Shown piece by piece: positions 18,106-26,981 of a stretch of 64,000 bases of DNA. Source of the stretch: Geobacter sp. FeAm09 (lineage in GTDB: Bacteria > Desulfobacterota > Desulfuromonadia > Geobacterales > Pseudopelobacteraceae); the NCBI RefSeq assembly GCF_008330225.1, contig NZ_CP042466.1, positions 1,374,501 through 1,438,500 on the forward strand, in the 5' to 3' direction. How positions within the stretch are numbered: the stretch's first letter is position 1; each line of letters opens with the position of its first letter. The position numbers were made by a program, and so were the translations under genes. A model generated the notes under the pieces. It saw nothing but the letters and a program-made list of their open reading frames with translations. It did no database searches and had not been told where the DNA came from.

Positions 18106-18121
18106 TGGCATGTGTTGTGTA
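18106..18121 (+). promoter_or_regulatory. Candidate sigma-54-type promoter
   Basis: TGGCATGTGTTGTGTA, with GG and GT spaced as -24 and -12. It is nearly identical to the elements before nifH and modE. The -12 reads GTGT instead of TTGC. Confidence 0.55.
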
Positions 18122-18209
18122 ATGGGTTCGTGCAACGGGGCCGCGGTAACGTCGCCAGATAAGGCGGCGGCCCCTTGTTGGTTGTGCCGTCAATGGTTGC
18201 CGGGCAAAT

Positions 18210-18233
18210 CGTTATATAATTTTATACATAATG
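18210..18233. promoter_or_regulatory. Second ModE-type operator, in the leader
   Basis: CGTTATAT-N8-ACATAATG, one base from the canonical second arm. It ends 8 bases before the SD of the methyltransferase gene, so bound ModE would lie in the transcribed leader. Confidence 0.6.
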
Positions 18234-18254
18234 ATTGCAGGAAAGGGGAACCGT

Positions 18255-18893
18255 ATGGAGATCAATGCCCGTAAATTCGACGACATCGCCCGCACCATCT
18301 TTGCCCCCGCCTATCCGCTGCTGGCCGGGCAGATCATTGAACGGACCCGGGTCACCAGGGGGCTCTGCCTCGACCTGGGAAGCGGGGGCGGCTACCTGGG
18401 GCTGGCCCTGGTGGAAAAGAGCGACCTGCAGGTATGCCTCCTGGACGAGTCCGGGGAGATGCAGCGCATCGCCGAGGCGAACATCACGGACCGGGGGCTG
18501 GCCGACCGCGCCTGGGCCGTCAAGGGGGACGTACATAGCATCCCCCTGCAGGACGGCTGCGTCGATCTCGTGGTCAGCCGCAGCTCGCTCTTTTTCTGGA
18601 ACGACCTGGTGCGGGCCTTCGGGGAGATCGACCGGGTCCTGGCGCCGGGTGGGCATGCCTACGTGGGGGGCGGATTCGGCTCCCGCGAGGTGCGGGACCG
18701 GATCGTGAGCCGCATGCGGGAGCGGACGCCCGACTGGCAGCCCAAATACAACCAGTATCGGGAAGACGGCCGGTACGTCGGGAGCGTGCGCGCCGCCGGG
18801 ATCAGTGATTTCAGGGCGACGCGGGATGAGAGCGGCTTCTGGATAACGTTCCAAAAAACGTGGCAACAGCAACAACGGCCCAAAGCGGCATGA
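18255..18893 (+). CDS. SAM-dependent methyltransferase (class I)
   Basis: A 212-residue methyltransferase-11-like protein. Motif I is LDLGSGGGYLGLALVE, with VCLLDESGEMQ as the acidic loop, GDVHSIPLQDGCVDLVVSRSSLFFW as motif II, and EIDRVLAPGGHAYVGGGF as motif III. The substrate is not evident. GAAAGGGGAA precedes the ATG at 18255. It is the first gene after a -24/-12 promoter flanked by two ModE operators and followed by the SUOX-fold and binding-protein genes, so a role in metal or molybdenum-dependent metabolism is inferred. Confidence 0.8.
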   Translation: MEINARKFDDIARTIFAPAYPLLAGQIIERTRVTRGLCLDLGSGGGYLGLALVEKSDLQVCLLDESGEMQRIAEANITDRGLADRAWAVKGDVHSIPLQDGCVDLVVSRSSLFFWNDLVRAFGEIDRVLAPGGHAYVGGGFGSREVRDRIVSRMRERTPDWQPKYNQYREDGRYVGSVRAAGISDFRATRDESGFWITFQKTWQQQQRPKAA

Positions 18894-18959
18894 AACTCGT
18901 ATCCCATGGCGGATCGCACGGGATGCGCGAGCGCCGGAACAGCATGGGGAGGGATGACA

Positions 18960-19466
18960 ATGAAAGACATGATGCCGAATACGAAAGAGAAAATCTATGG
19001 CGCCGAGTACGTGACCCGCCAGGTGACGGTGTCGGGCAGGGTCAACCAGCCGTTGGTCCTGACGGTGGATGACCTGAGGAAGATGGAGGGGGCCGAGGTT
19101 GCCGGGCTCACCATGATCTGCGGCACCGGCAGGAAAAAGGGGGTGATCGACAGCTACCGGGGGGTGCTGCTCAGCGCGGTCCTGGACCGGGCCGACATCA
19201 TCCTGCGGGAACATCATTCCCCCAACTGGACCTACGTCACCCTGGCGTCCAGCGACGGGCACTGGGCGCTCTTTTCCTGGCACGAGATCTTCAACAGCCC
19301 GGTGGGAGAGCGGGCCGTGGTGGTCTTTGAGAGAAACGGCCTGCCGCTGGACGAAAAGGAAGGGGAGATCGGCTTCATCTCGGGCAACGATGGCCGGACA
19401 GGCCCGCGCCGCCTCCGCTACCTGCGGCACATCGGCGTGCACGAACTTGCCCGGCCCGAGGAGTGA
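18960..19466 (+). CDS. Sulfite-oxidase-fold (oxidoreductase molybdopterin-binding) domain protein
   Basis: A 168-residue stand-alone protein with the fold of the sulfite-oxidase molybdopterin domain: VSGRVNQPLVLTVDDLRKME, then VAGLTMICGTGRKKGVIDSYRGVLLSAVLDRA, then WTYVTLASSDGHWALFSWHEIF. A Cys at the usual Mo-ligand position (MICGTG) is kept. It has no signal peptide, unlike YedY, and is short, so it may bind a pterin or another ligand rather than act as a full oxidase. GGGGAGGG favours ATG 18960 over the ATG at 18954. It follows the methyltransferase gene and overlaps a possible early start of the next frame. Confidence 0.7.
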   Translation: MKDMMPNTKEKIYGAEYVTRQVTVSGRVNQPLVLTVDDLRKMEGAEVAGLTMICGTGRKKGVIDSYRGVLLSAVLDRADIILREHHSPNWTYVTLASSDGHWALFSWHEIFNSPVGERAVVVFERNGLPLDEKEGEIGFISGNDGRTGPRRLRYLRHIGVHELARPEE

Positions 19467-19513
19467 CCAAGGCTGTGGAAGCAGAACACATGCAGGTGAA
19501 AGGAGTTGGCACC

Positions 19514-20728
19514 ATGGAAGACAATCTGCTGGACGAGTCGATTCCCTCGATCATTGCCCACTATCCCGAGACGCGGGATCTGTTTGTAAACCAGGGGTTC
19601 GGGGAGTTGCTGGAGAGCGAGGTGGCCGGGTTGATCCCGCTCAAGAGCGCGCTCCAGGTCCGCGGCCTCAACAGCGACCTGTTTCTGGAACAGGTGGCGC
19701 GGGAACGGTCCGGTACCGGGTTCTCCTGCGGCGAGCCGGAGCAGGTTCAGGAGGGGGATTATGGCGGGCTGGACCTGTTCGCCAGCTTTCCCTGCCCGCT
19801 GAAAGTGCCCCTGGAGGGAGCCCTGCGCACGCTTCTGGATGGCCGGCACCAGGCAGGGCGGCCCCTGGTGAGTTCCCTGGACGGCTGCAACCAGCTCCGC
19901 TTCAACGATGTGGCCGGCGAGGTGACGGACCTGGCCGTGCTGCCGGACGTGATCGTCTCCTCCGGCATCAACAGCCTGCTCTCCCACGCTTTCCGCCGTC
20001 GCTTCATCGACACCGGCGCCTTCCGCCGCTGGCCTGACCGCGCCGTCAATCCGCGCTTGGCAGGGCTCGGTCTCGACGACCCCGACGGTTTTTACCGGGT
20101 GATCGCCGTCAACCTGTTCGTGTTTGCCGTGGACAAGTCCCGCATCGGCTCCCTGCCGGTTCCCCGGAGTTGGGCGGAACTGCTCAACCCCCTGTATGCC
20201 GGCACGGCGGCCATGTGCGCCCATGGGGAGTGGTTCAACGAAAGCGTGCTGGTGGCACTGCATGCCCTGTACGGCGACGACGGCCTCAAGAGCCTGGGGC
20301 GCACGGTCCGGTACGGCATGCACCCCTCCCAATTTGCGAAACACCTGGGAAGCGGCAGGCCCGAGACGCCGGCCCTGGCCATTGTACCGCTGTTCTTCGC
20401 CAGGACCGCCAAGAGCCAGGACGATATGGAGATCGTCTGGCCACGGGAAGGGGCCCTGGCGGCGCCGCTCTTCATGCTGGCCAAGGAGCGGAGCCGGGAG
20501 CGGTTGGCCGATGTGACCGACTTCTTCGACGGGGCAGGGGTTGCCCACATTTGCAGCGGCGCCTTTTTCCCCGCCCTGCATCCCCAGGCCCCCGCCGTGG
20601 GGTCGGTCAACGCCCCCATCAACTGGTTCGGCTGGCAGTACCTGCGGGACAACGACCCCGAGGAGCTTCGGCACCGCACCCTTGCCCTGTTCACCGCTGC
20701 CCACCGCGCGGCCCATGGTACGTCGTAA
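19514..20728 (+). CDS. Cytoplasmic solute-binding-fold protein with DUF1858-like N-terminus (paralogue 2)
   Basis: A 404-residue protein with the same two-part layout as the one at 14836. Residues 1-60 are a DUF1858-like domain (HYPETRDLFVNQGFGELL...LKSALQVRGLNSDLFLEQV). A type II binding-protein fold follows (FASFPCPLKVPLEG with Cys94, DVIVSSGINSLLSH, IVPLFFARTAKS, IVWPREGALAAPLFMLAKERSR). There is no signal peptide. AAAGGAG stands 8 nt before ATG 19514; an upstream GTG at 19463 would overlap the previous gene. Two different copies suggest two ligands or a heterodimer. Confidence 0.7.
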   Translation: MEDNLLDESIPSIIAHYPETRDLFVNQGFGELLESEVAGLIPLKSALQVRGLNSDLFLEQVARERSGTGFSCGEPEQVQEGDYGGLDLFASFPCPLKVPLEGALRTLLDGRHQAGRPLVSSLDGCNQLRFNDVAGEVTDLAVLPDVIVSSGINSLLSHAFRRRFIDTGAFRRWPDRAVNPRLAGLGLDDPDGFYRVIAVNLFVFAVDKSRIGSLPVPRSWAELLNPLYAGTAAMCAHGEWFNESVLVALHALYGDDGLKSLGRTVRYGMHPSQFAKHLGSGRPETPALAIVPLFFARTAKSQDDMEIVWPREGALAAPLFMLAKERSRERLADVTDFFDGAGVAHICSGAFFPALHPQAPAVGSVNAPINWFGWQYLRDNDPEELRHRTLALFTAAHRAAHGTS

Positions 20729-20779
20729 CGGCTGATGCAACCCGTTGCCCCCGTCAAAGGGGGGGCTTCAAAATACTTC

Positions 20780-20809
20780 AAGGCCGCATTCTTTCCCGAA
20801 TGCGGCCTT
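20780..20809. terminator. Hairpin between convergent genes
   Basis: A perfect 12-base stem AAGGCCGCATTC/GAATGCGGCCTT with a 6-base loop. T-rich tails are weak on both sides. Confidence 0.55.
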
Positions 20810-20815
20810 GGCGTT

Positions 20816-21121
20816 TCAGCAGCTTTCCTCCTCGATCTGCTCCAACAGCTCCAGGGCTTCCTGGTCGTCGTAGGTCTCGAAGAGTTCCCTGATGTTATTG
20901 ATGTAGGAATGGATCAGGAACAGCTCGTCGAGGCAGCGGCCGCTGGTCTTGTCCGGCACCCCCACGCTGTCCAGTTTTCCCTTGAACATCTCCCAGAAGG
21001 GATTGGTCTTTTCCGGGTCGTCGATGTGCCGCCGCAGCATGGTCATGAGCACCCGGGAATTCTCGTCCCCGTTGATGCCGATAAACGATACGTAGCGGTC
21101 AGGTTTTGTTGCGGTTGCCAT
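20816..21121 (-). CDS. cowN: CowN, protection of nitrogenase from carbon monoxide
   Basis: A 101-residue protein matching CowN, which sustains N2 fixation by Mo-nitrogenase when CO is present. Family blocks are [62 protein letters not shown] and [24 protein letters not shown] precedes the ATG. Its presence next to nifH supports a nitrogen-fixation context. It is transcribed toward the end of the second binding-protein gene. Confidence 0.9.
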   Translation of the reverse strand: MATATKPDRYVSFIGINGDENSRVLMTMLRRHIDDPEKTNPFWEMFKGKLDSVGVPDKTSGRCLDELFLIHSYINNIRELFETYDDQEALELLEQIEEESC

Positions 21122-21206
21122 GAATCCTTCCTTTCAAATCATTCATTTTGGACATTTGCCACAGAGCCGCAGAGACTCTGCGGCCTAACCGTCGTTTGGG
21201 GTTTCA

Positions 21207-21638
21207 TCACTCTTCGATGCCATCCAGCTTAAGGGCAAACGTCAGGTCCAGTCCGGCCAGGGGATGGTTGCCGTCCAGGGTCACTTCGGTGTCGGTGATT
21301 CCGGCGATCAGCATGACCCGTTCCCTGCCGCCTGAAAAGCCGATGCTGAGTTTTTGACCAACCCTGATCTCTTTTTCAGCGGGAAAATGTGCCCGGTCCA
21401 CCCGGATGATGTTCTCCGGCAACCGCGGTCCGTAGGCCTCGGCGGCCGGGATCAGGATGTTGGCCGTCTCTCCCACGGCCATGCCGATCACGGCCCGTTC
21501 CAGGGCCGGAAAGACCTGATCCTGGCCGATGGTGAAGACAAGCGGTTCTTCGTCCGGCGTGCTGTGGAAGATGCGGCCGTTGTCGAGGGTCCCGATGTAG
21601 TGGACCGCTACCGTGCTGCCCTGTTGTGCGCGTACCAT
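21207..21638 (-). CDS. FKBP/SlyD-type peptidyl-prolyl isomerase
   Basis: A 143-residue FKBP-fold prolyl isomerase of the SlyD type: VAVHYIGTLDNGRIFHSTPDEEPLVFTIGQDQVFPALERAVIGMAVGETANILIPAAEAYGPR, with the IF insert RVDRAHFPAEKEIRVGQKL and C-terminal LDGNHPLAGLDLTFALKL. The His-rich nickel-binding tail of E. coli SlyD is absent. Located between cowN and nifH, it may help fold nitrogenase-related proteins. AGAGG precedes ATG 21638. Confidence 0.9.
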   Translation of the reverse strand: MVRAQQGSTVAVHYIGTLDNGRIFHSTPDEEPLVFTIGQDQVFPALERAVIGMAVGETANILIPAAEAYGPRLPENIIRVDRAHFPAEKEIRVGQKLSIGFSGGRERVMLIAGITDTEVTLDGNHPLAGLDLTFALKLDGIEE

Positions 21639-21746
21639 GTCTACCTCTTGCAGGAAGTTTTTCTGTTGCAACGGCACAGAGGCATGCAACATGCCGGCCG
21701 AGACGCGCCCTGAATACGAAATCGGCCCGCGGCCCTGCCGGGAAGG

Positions 21747-21765
21747 GTGCCGCATAATCCGGCAC
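21747..21765. promoter_or_regulatory. Candidate enhancer-binding-protein site (UAS 2)
   Basis: GTGCCGCATAATCCGGCAC, the exact reverse complement of UAS 1. It is centred 115 bp upstream of the nifH -24 GG. Confidence 0.6.
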
Positions 21766-21869
21766 CTGTGCAGGTTTTAGCCAGCAGTTCATACCCCTGT
21801 CACGCCTCTTTGGAGTGTTGTTTCCGTGTATCTGTCTGATATGCATAAGAAATATTATTGGTGCTGTTT

Positions 21870-21885
21870 TGGCATATGTTGTGTA
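21870..21885 (+). promoter_or_regulatory. Candidate sigma-54-type promoter of nifH
   Basis: TGGCATATGTTGTGTA, with -24 GG and -12 GT. It leaves a leader of about 220 nt before the nifH start codon. Confidence 0.6.
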
Positions 21886-21900
21886 ATTACATATATAACG
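21877..21900. promoter_or_regulatory. Weak ModE-like site overlapping the nifH -12 element
   Basis: A good right arm ATATAACG with a degenerate left arm TGTTGTGT at the correct spacing. Its overlap with the promoter would imply repression if ModE binds. Confidence 0.35.
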
Positions 21901-21929
21901 ATCGGGAGCGTTGGGATGTGGGTACATGA

Positions 21930-22976
<1,047 letters not shown>

Positions 22977-23009
22977 TGCGTCCACAAACGGCCGGGGAAA
23001 GGAGGCTCC

Positions 23010-23387
23010 ATGAAAGTTGCTTTCACGACGTCGAACGGTGTCGCAATAGACGAGAATTTTCGCAAGTCCACCAGCTTCACCGTCTGGGACGTGGGACCGG
23101 ACGAGGCTTACTACGTCACCACGGTGCGGATCGCCGAAGACGCGGGAGGTGAAGACGACCGGATCGCCGCCCGCGTCACGGCGCTCAGCGGCTGCTCCAT
23201 CGTGTGTGCCCGGGAAATCAGCGGGCCGGCGGCGGCCAAGCTGGTGGCCAACAATATCCACCCCATGAAGAGCGGTGCCACCTCCTCGGTGGAGGAGGTC
23301 ATCGACAGGCTGAAAGACGTGCTGCGCGGGACGCCGGCCCCCTGGATACGCAAGGCCCAGATCATGGACGCCGCCGGTGAAGGGTAG
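23010..23387 (+). CDS. nifX: NifX/NafY-family FeMo-cofactor carrier
   Basis: A 125-residue member of the dinitrogenase iron-molybdenum cofactor family, which holds FeMo-co or its precursor NifB-co in transit. Visible are MKVAFTTSNGVAIDENFRKSTSFTVWDV, CSIVCAREISGPAAAKLVANNIHPMK and the end PAPWIRKAQIM, which resembles the PPWLRK tail of NifX. The His that often follows the ENF motif is replaced by Arg. AAAGGAGG precedes the ATG, 33 bases after nifH, so the two form an operon. Confidence 0.85.
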   Translation: MKVAFTTSNGVAIDENFRKSTSFTVWDVGPDEAYYVTTVRIAEDAGGEDDRIAARVTALSGCSIVCAREISGPAAAKLVANNIHPMKSGATSSVEEVIDRLKDVLRGTPAPWIRKAQIMDAAGEG

Positions 23388-23418
23388 GCCTGCTCCGTTA
23401 TCCGGGCGCCGGGCCGCC

Positions 23419-23459
23419 CCATTCATGCAGGAGGGCGTGCCGCTCCGCCGCATGAATGG
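23419..23459 (+). terminator. Hairpin ending nifH-nifX
   Basis: A perfect 10-base inverted repeat CCATTCATGC/GCATGAATGG around a 21-base loop, followed by TTAAATTATCC. It is terminator-like without a clean T run. Confidence 0.5.
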
Positions 23460-23589
23460 TTAAATTATCCTCATATTTTCAAATTGATAGAATGATTGTC
23501 GTAATGAGAATAGCCGGGCCTGGTCGCGGTAACGTGCTGAAACATCAACATGATAAGGGGTGTGGCGGCGTGGGCGCCGCACCGGCGGT

Positions 23590-23607
23590 TGTCCGGATTG
23601 TAGGCAC
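23590..23607. promoter_or_regulatory. Candidate enhancer-binding-protein site (UAS 3, diverged)
   Basis: TGTCCGGATTGTAGGCAC keeps CCGGATT and GGCAC of UAS 1 and 2. Its centre is about 115.5 bp upstream of the modE -24 GG. Confidence 0.5.
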
Positions 23608-23626
23608 TATCGTGTGATAGTGCCTA
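23601..23626. repeat. Perfect inverted repeat upstream of modE
   Basis: TAGGCACTATC, loop GTGT, GATAGTGCCTA. It overlaps UAS 3 by seven bases and has no T run, so an operator is as likely as a hairpin. Confidence 0.6.
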
Positions 23627-23628
23627 TC

Positions 23629-23652
23629 AATTATGAAAGATCCTCTATAACG
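23629..23652. promoter_or_regulatory. Weak ModE-like site upstream of modE
   Basis: AATTATGA-N8-CTATAACG keeps the TTAT and ATAACG cores at ModE spacing. It suggests autoregulation. Confidence 0.35.
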
Positions 23653-23712
23653 GTCGGAAGGCCTTTTGTAAAACATATAGTTATTACAGATATTTGAAGT
23701 GTTGTGGCCTTT

Positions 23713-23728
23713 TGGCACGTATCGTGTA
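23713..23728 (+). promoter_or_regulatory. Candidate sigma-54-type promoter of modE
   Basis: TGGCACGTATCGTGTA has the full TGGCACG -24 element and GTGT at -12. It leaves a leader of about 260 nt before modE. Confidence 0.55.
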
Positions 23729-23990
23729 ATATTACCTCCCATATTCCTCGTCCGGGCGGCGCATTCCGCAATAGTGCCGTTGATGGTGCGGCGACGGTGC
23801 GGTGCAGGTACCCGGTAAAGCGCCCATTTTCCCCGGCGCTGGGCGGGGAGCACGGCGTGACATTGGCCGGCTCGCGTAGGAATGCGCTTTACATGAGAAG
23901 CGATCCTTGTATAATGCGGGACAGAACGGTACACAATTCCGAGCCTGCCACCGCTGCGGTTCCGGTGCGCACACGAGGTGTGGTGGATTT

Positions 23991-24806
23991 ATGAAAACTT
24001 CTCGCAACGACAGTAAACTGGGACTCTCCGGGGCCGTCTGGCTCAACAAGGAAGACCGGAAGTTCCTGGGGGGCGACCGGATCAGCCTGCTGGAGCAGAT
24101 CGGCGAACTGGGCTCGATCACCAAAGCCGCGAAGGCGGTGGGGGTCAGTTACAAGACCGCCTGGGACCTGGTCAACATGATCAACAATCTGGCCGACAAG
24201 CCGCTGGTTGACCGGTTGACCGGCGGCAAGGGGGGCGGGGGGACCACCCTCACCGCCGAGGGGAAGAAGGTCCTGCAGGAATTCCAGATCATCCAGGAGG
24301 AACACCGCAAATTCCTCGACAACATTGCCGGCAAACTGGGCGATGCCAACAATCTGTATCAACTGCTGAGGAGGATTGCCATGAAAGTCAGCGCCCGCAA
24401 CGTATTTGCCGGAACCGTGGCCCGGATCGTCATCGGCGCGGTCAATACCGAGGTGGAGCTGACCCTCAAGGGAGGGGCGACCATCGCGGCCATCGTCACC
24501 AACGGCGCCATGGACAACCTGGATCTGCAGGTGGGGAAAGATGCCTATGCCATCATCAAGTCCAGTTCGGTCATCGTCGGAACCGACCTGCACGACGCCA
24601 AGCTCAGCGCCCGGAACCTGATGTGCGGTACGGTGACCAAGATCATCGAGGGACCGGTCAGCGCCGAGGTGGATGTGGAGGTGGGGGGCGGAAATACCGT
24701 CAGCGCCGTCATCACCCATGAGAGCAGCAGAAACCTGGGGCTGGTGGTCGGCGGCCACGCCTGCGTCATCTTCAAGGCATCCAGCGTCATTCTTGGCGTG
24801 AGCTGA
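23991..24806 (+). CDS. modE: Molybdate-responsive transcription regulator ModE
   Basis: A 271-residue ModE. The N-terminal LysR-like winged helix (LLEQIGELGSITKAAKAVGVSYKTAWDLVNMIN, LTAEGKKVL) binds DNA. Two tandem Mop/TOBE domains follow, each opening with the molybdate-binding SARN motif (VSARNVFAGTVARI and LSARNLMCGTVTKI). Molybdate- or tungstate-loaded ModE dimers bind 24-bp CGTTAT...ATAACG operators, several of which are found in this window. Its own promoter appears sigma-54-like, shared in design with nifH. The mod genes follow after a terminator. Confidence 0.93.
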   Translation: MKTSRNDSKLGLSGAVWLNKEDRKFLGGDRISLLEQIGELGSITKAAKAVGVSYKTAWDLVNMINNLADKPLVDRLTGGKGGGGTTLTAEGKKVLQEFQIIQEEHRKFLDNIAGKLGDANNLYQLLRRIAMKVSARNVFAGTVARIVIGAVNTEVELTLKGGATIAAIVTNGAMDNLDLQVGKDAYAIIKSSSVIVGTDLHDAKLSARNLMCGTVTKIIEGPVSAEVDVEVGGGNTVSAVITHESSRNLGLVVGGHACVIFKASSVILGVS

Positions 24807-24851
24807 GAAACACTTCCCGGATACTCCGGGCGCGCAGGGGGCATAACCCAT

Positions 24852-24880
24852 GAGGGGCAGCAGCTGAAGTGCCCCTTTTT
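24852..24880 (+). terminator. Rho-independent terminator after modE
   Basis: The stem GGGGCA/TGCCCC is followed by TTTTT, separating modE from the modD operon. Confidence 0.8.
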
Positions 24881-24889
24881 CGTGAATTA

Positions 24890-24913
24890 CGTTATGTTTA
24901 CAGCCATATAGCG
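24890..24913. promoter_or_regulatory. ModE-type operator of the modD-modABC operon
   Basis: CGTTATGT-N8-ATATAGCG, 24 bp, 20 bases before the modD start codon. Confidence 0.7.
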
Positions 24914-24933
24914 AACAATACGGGGAGGGCGCC

Positions 24934-25782
24934 ATGCTTGCCTGCCTGCCCGACGGGGAGATCGAACGCTTCATCGACGAGGATCTTCCCTACGGCGATC
25001 TGACCACCCATCTGCTCGGCATCGGCAATCAGCCGGGCGTCATAACGTTTGCCACCCGCGAGGAAACCACCCTCTGCTGTACCGAAGAGGCGGCCCGGGT
25101 GCTGGAGAAGTGCGGTTGCCGCGTCTTGGCCCTTGAACCGAGCGGCATGTGCTGCGTCCCCGGCGCCGTCTTTCTTACCGCCACGGGACCGGCACAGGCC
25201 CTGCACGCGGGGTGGAAGGTCGCCCTGAACCTGCTGGAGTACGCCTCGGGCATCGCCTCGCGGACCGCCCGGATCGTCGAGGCGGCCAGGGCGTCCATGC
25301 CGGGCATTGCCGTGGTCACCACCCGCAAGTCCTTTCCCGGCACCAAAAAGGTCGCCATCAAGGCCGTCTGTGCCGGCGGGGCTCTACCCCATCGCCTGGG
25401 GCTGTCGGAAACCGTGCTGGTGTTCAAGCAGCACACCGCCTTTCTGGGGGGGCTGGACGCGTTCCTGAAGAATGTGGCCGGCCTGCGGGCCCGGGCGCCG
25501 GAAAACAGGATCATCGTCGAAGCGGATGACGCCGACGAGGCGCTCCGCATCGCCCGGGCCGGGGTCGATGTGATCCAGGTGGATAAACTGCCACCCGCGG
25601 CGTTGCGCCAACTGGTCGCCGACATCCGCTCGGTGGACCCGGCGGTGAAAATCTCCGCGGCAGGGGGCATCAACGAGGGAAACGTGGCCCAGTACGCCGC
25701 AAGCGGCGTGGACATCATCGTCCTGTCGTCGGTCTACTTCGGCAAACCCGCGGACATCGGCGTTACAATTCAACCGGCTTGA
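24934..25782 (+). CDS. modD: ModD, nicotinate-phosphoribosyltransferase-like molybdenum utilisation protein
   Basis: A 282-residue quinolinate phosphoribosyltransferase (NadC)-fold protein of the ModD branch that accompanies mod transport genes. Features: FIDEDLPYGDLTTHLLGIGNQPG, LNLLEYASGIASRTARIV, TTRKSFPGTKKVAIKAVCAGGALPHRLGLSETVLVFKQH, and SAAGGINEGNVAQYAASGVDIIVLSS. A separate genuine NadC is encoded at 59334-60161, which supports a different role here. Its biochemical function in Mo metabolism is not established. First gene after a ModE operator. Confidence 0.88.
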   Translation: MLACLPDGEIERFIDEDLPYGDLTTHLLGIGNQPGVITFATREETTLCCTEEAARVLEKCGCRVLALEPSGMCCVPGAVFLTATGPAQALHAGWKVALNLLEYASGIASRTARIVEAARASMPGIAVVTTRKSFPGTKKVAIKAVCAGGALPHRLGLSETVLVFKQHTAFLGGLDAFLKNVAGLRARAPENRIIVEADDADEALRIARAGVDVIQVDKLPPAALRQLVADIRSVDPAVKISAAGGINEGNVAQYAASGVDIIVLSSVYFGKPADIGVTIQPA

Positions 25783-25814
25783 TGTAAACACCAACTACAG
25801 AAAGGAAACGAATA

Positions 25815-26588
25815 ATGAAAAAGTTTACAACCATGCTCCTTGTTATTGTTTTGACAGCTGTCTCCCTTGCGACATCCGCCCTTGCCGGCGAGGTCAGCAT
25901 CACTGCCGCCGCCGACTTGCAGTATGCCATGAAGGACATTATCGCGGCATTTGAGGCCAGGAATCCGGGCGACAAGGTTAATGTCGTATTCGGCTCGTCC
26001 GGTAAGGCTCTTTCGCAGATTGAAAACGGCGCGCCGTACGATATCTTCTTTTCAGCCGACATAGGCTATCCGCAAAAATTGAAGAAATCCGGTGCGGCCA
26101 TCTCCGAACCCAAGCCTTATGCCATTGGCCGCATTGTACTATGGGCGACGAAAAGGAGCGGCATCGATGTGAACAAAGGAATCAATGCCTTGTTTGACCC
26201 GAAGGTCAAAAAGATCGCCATAGCCAATCCTCTGCATGCACCCTACGGCAGGATCGCCCAGGAGGTTATGGAACACTACAAAGTATATGACAAGGTTAAG
26301 AGCAAAGTGGTGCTCGGCGAGAATATTCAGCAGACCGCTCAGTTCATCCAGAGCGGCGCGGCCGATATCGGATTCGTGGCTTACTCCCTGGCCCTGTCCC
26401 AGACCATGTCCAAAGAAGGGAATTATTTTCTGCTTCCCGCCACGGCCCACAAGGAAATCATTCAGGGCTACGTGCTGCTGAAGCCGGCTGCCAAGAATGC
26501 CACGGCGGCAAAATTCGAGAAATTTACGGCGTCCTCCGAGGCGCGGACCATCTTTAAGAGATACGGATTCGTACTGCCCAATGAATAA
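25815..26588 (+). CDS. modA: ModA, periplasmic molybdate-binding protein
   Basis: A 257-residue secreted binding protein for molybdate/tungstate feeding the ModBC permease. The signal peptide MKKFTTMLLVIVLTAVSLATSALA is followed by GEVSITAAADLQYAMKDIIAAFEARNPGDKVNVVFGSSGKALSQIENGAPYDIFFSAD. The conserved Ala-Ala-Asp-Leu and Gly-Ser-Ser oxyanion contacts are present. It lies 32 bases after modD and overlaps the next gene by 8 bases. Confidence 0.93.
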   Translation: MKKFTTMLLVIVLTAVSLATSALAGEVSITAAADLQYAMKDIIAAFEARNPGDKVNVVFGSSGKALSQIENGAPYDIFFSADIGYPQKLKKSGAAISEPKPYAIGRIVLWATKRSGIDVNKGINALFDPKVKKIAIANPLHAPYGRIAQEVMEHYKVYDKVKSKVVLGENIQQTAQFIQSGAADIGFVAYSLALSQTMSKEGNYFLLPATAHKEIIQGYVLLKPAAKNATAAKFEKFTASSEARTIFKRYGFVLPNE

Positions 26589-26981
26589 GATTGCAGCAAC
26601 CATAACGGCTGTCACCCGCAACGACTCCCTCTGTTTCGTGGAGACACGGGCGGGTGACATCCCGTTTGCCCTGCTTCTTTTTGACATGAAACCGGAGTTG
26701 TGCGAAGGGAGCGCGGTCTGGCTGCTCTTCAAGGAGAGCGAGGTGGACGTGGCCAACCGCCTGGGGGGGGCACCAGTTTCAGTAATGTGTTCGATGCGCG
26801 GGTGACCGCCATCAAGCGCGGCATGATCCTCTCGCAGATCACCCTTGTGTGCGCGGCGGGCCGGATAGACAGCCTCTTCACGACTCGGGCGCTGGAACAC
26901 ATGGGGGTGGAACCCGGGACCGAGGTGGATGTTATGATCAAGGCCAGTCAGATCGCCTTGGAGGCGCGCCATGTCGATTGA
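26581..26981 (+). CDS. Di-TOBE molybdate-binding protein, frameshifted in a G8 run
   Basis: Two TOBE/Mop-like domains in different frames: MNKIAATITAVTRNDSLCFVETRAGDIPFALLLFDMKPELCEGSAVWLLFKESEVDVANRLGG, then TSFSNVFDARVTAIKRGMILSQITLVCAAGRIDSLFTTRALEHMGVEPGTEVDVMIKASQIALEA. The frames meet in the run of eight G at 26763-26770; six or nine G would rejoin them into about 133 residues, like ModG-type molybdate stores. The start overlaps the modA end and the stop overlaps modB, so the gene is embedded in the operon. Confidence 0.75.

Noticed and set aside
18137-18175. ANTAR-type double hairpin in the 18-kb leader (GTCGCC-AGATAA-GGCGGC)
   Set aside because: The hexaloop AGATAA lacks the G at position 4 that I associate with ANTAR targets, and a second hexaloop partner was not found.
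21149-21190. Palindrome GCCGCAGAG/CTCTGCGGC between cowN and the FKBP gene as a regulatory operator
   Set aside because: It is more simply explained as a hairpin at the end of the FKBP transcript; no second copy at related genes.
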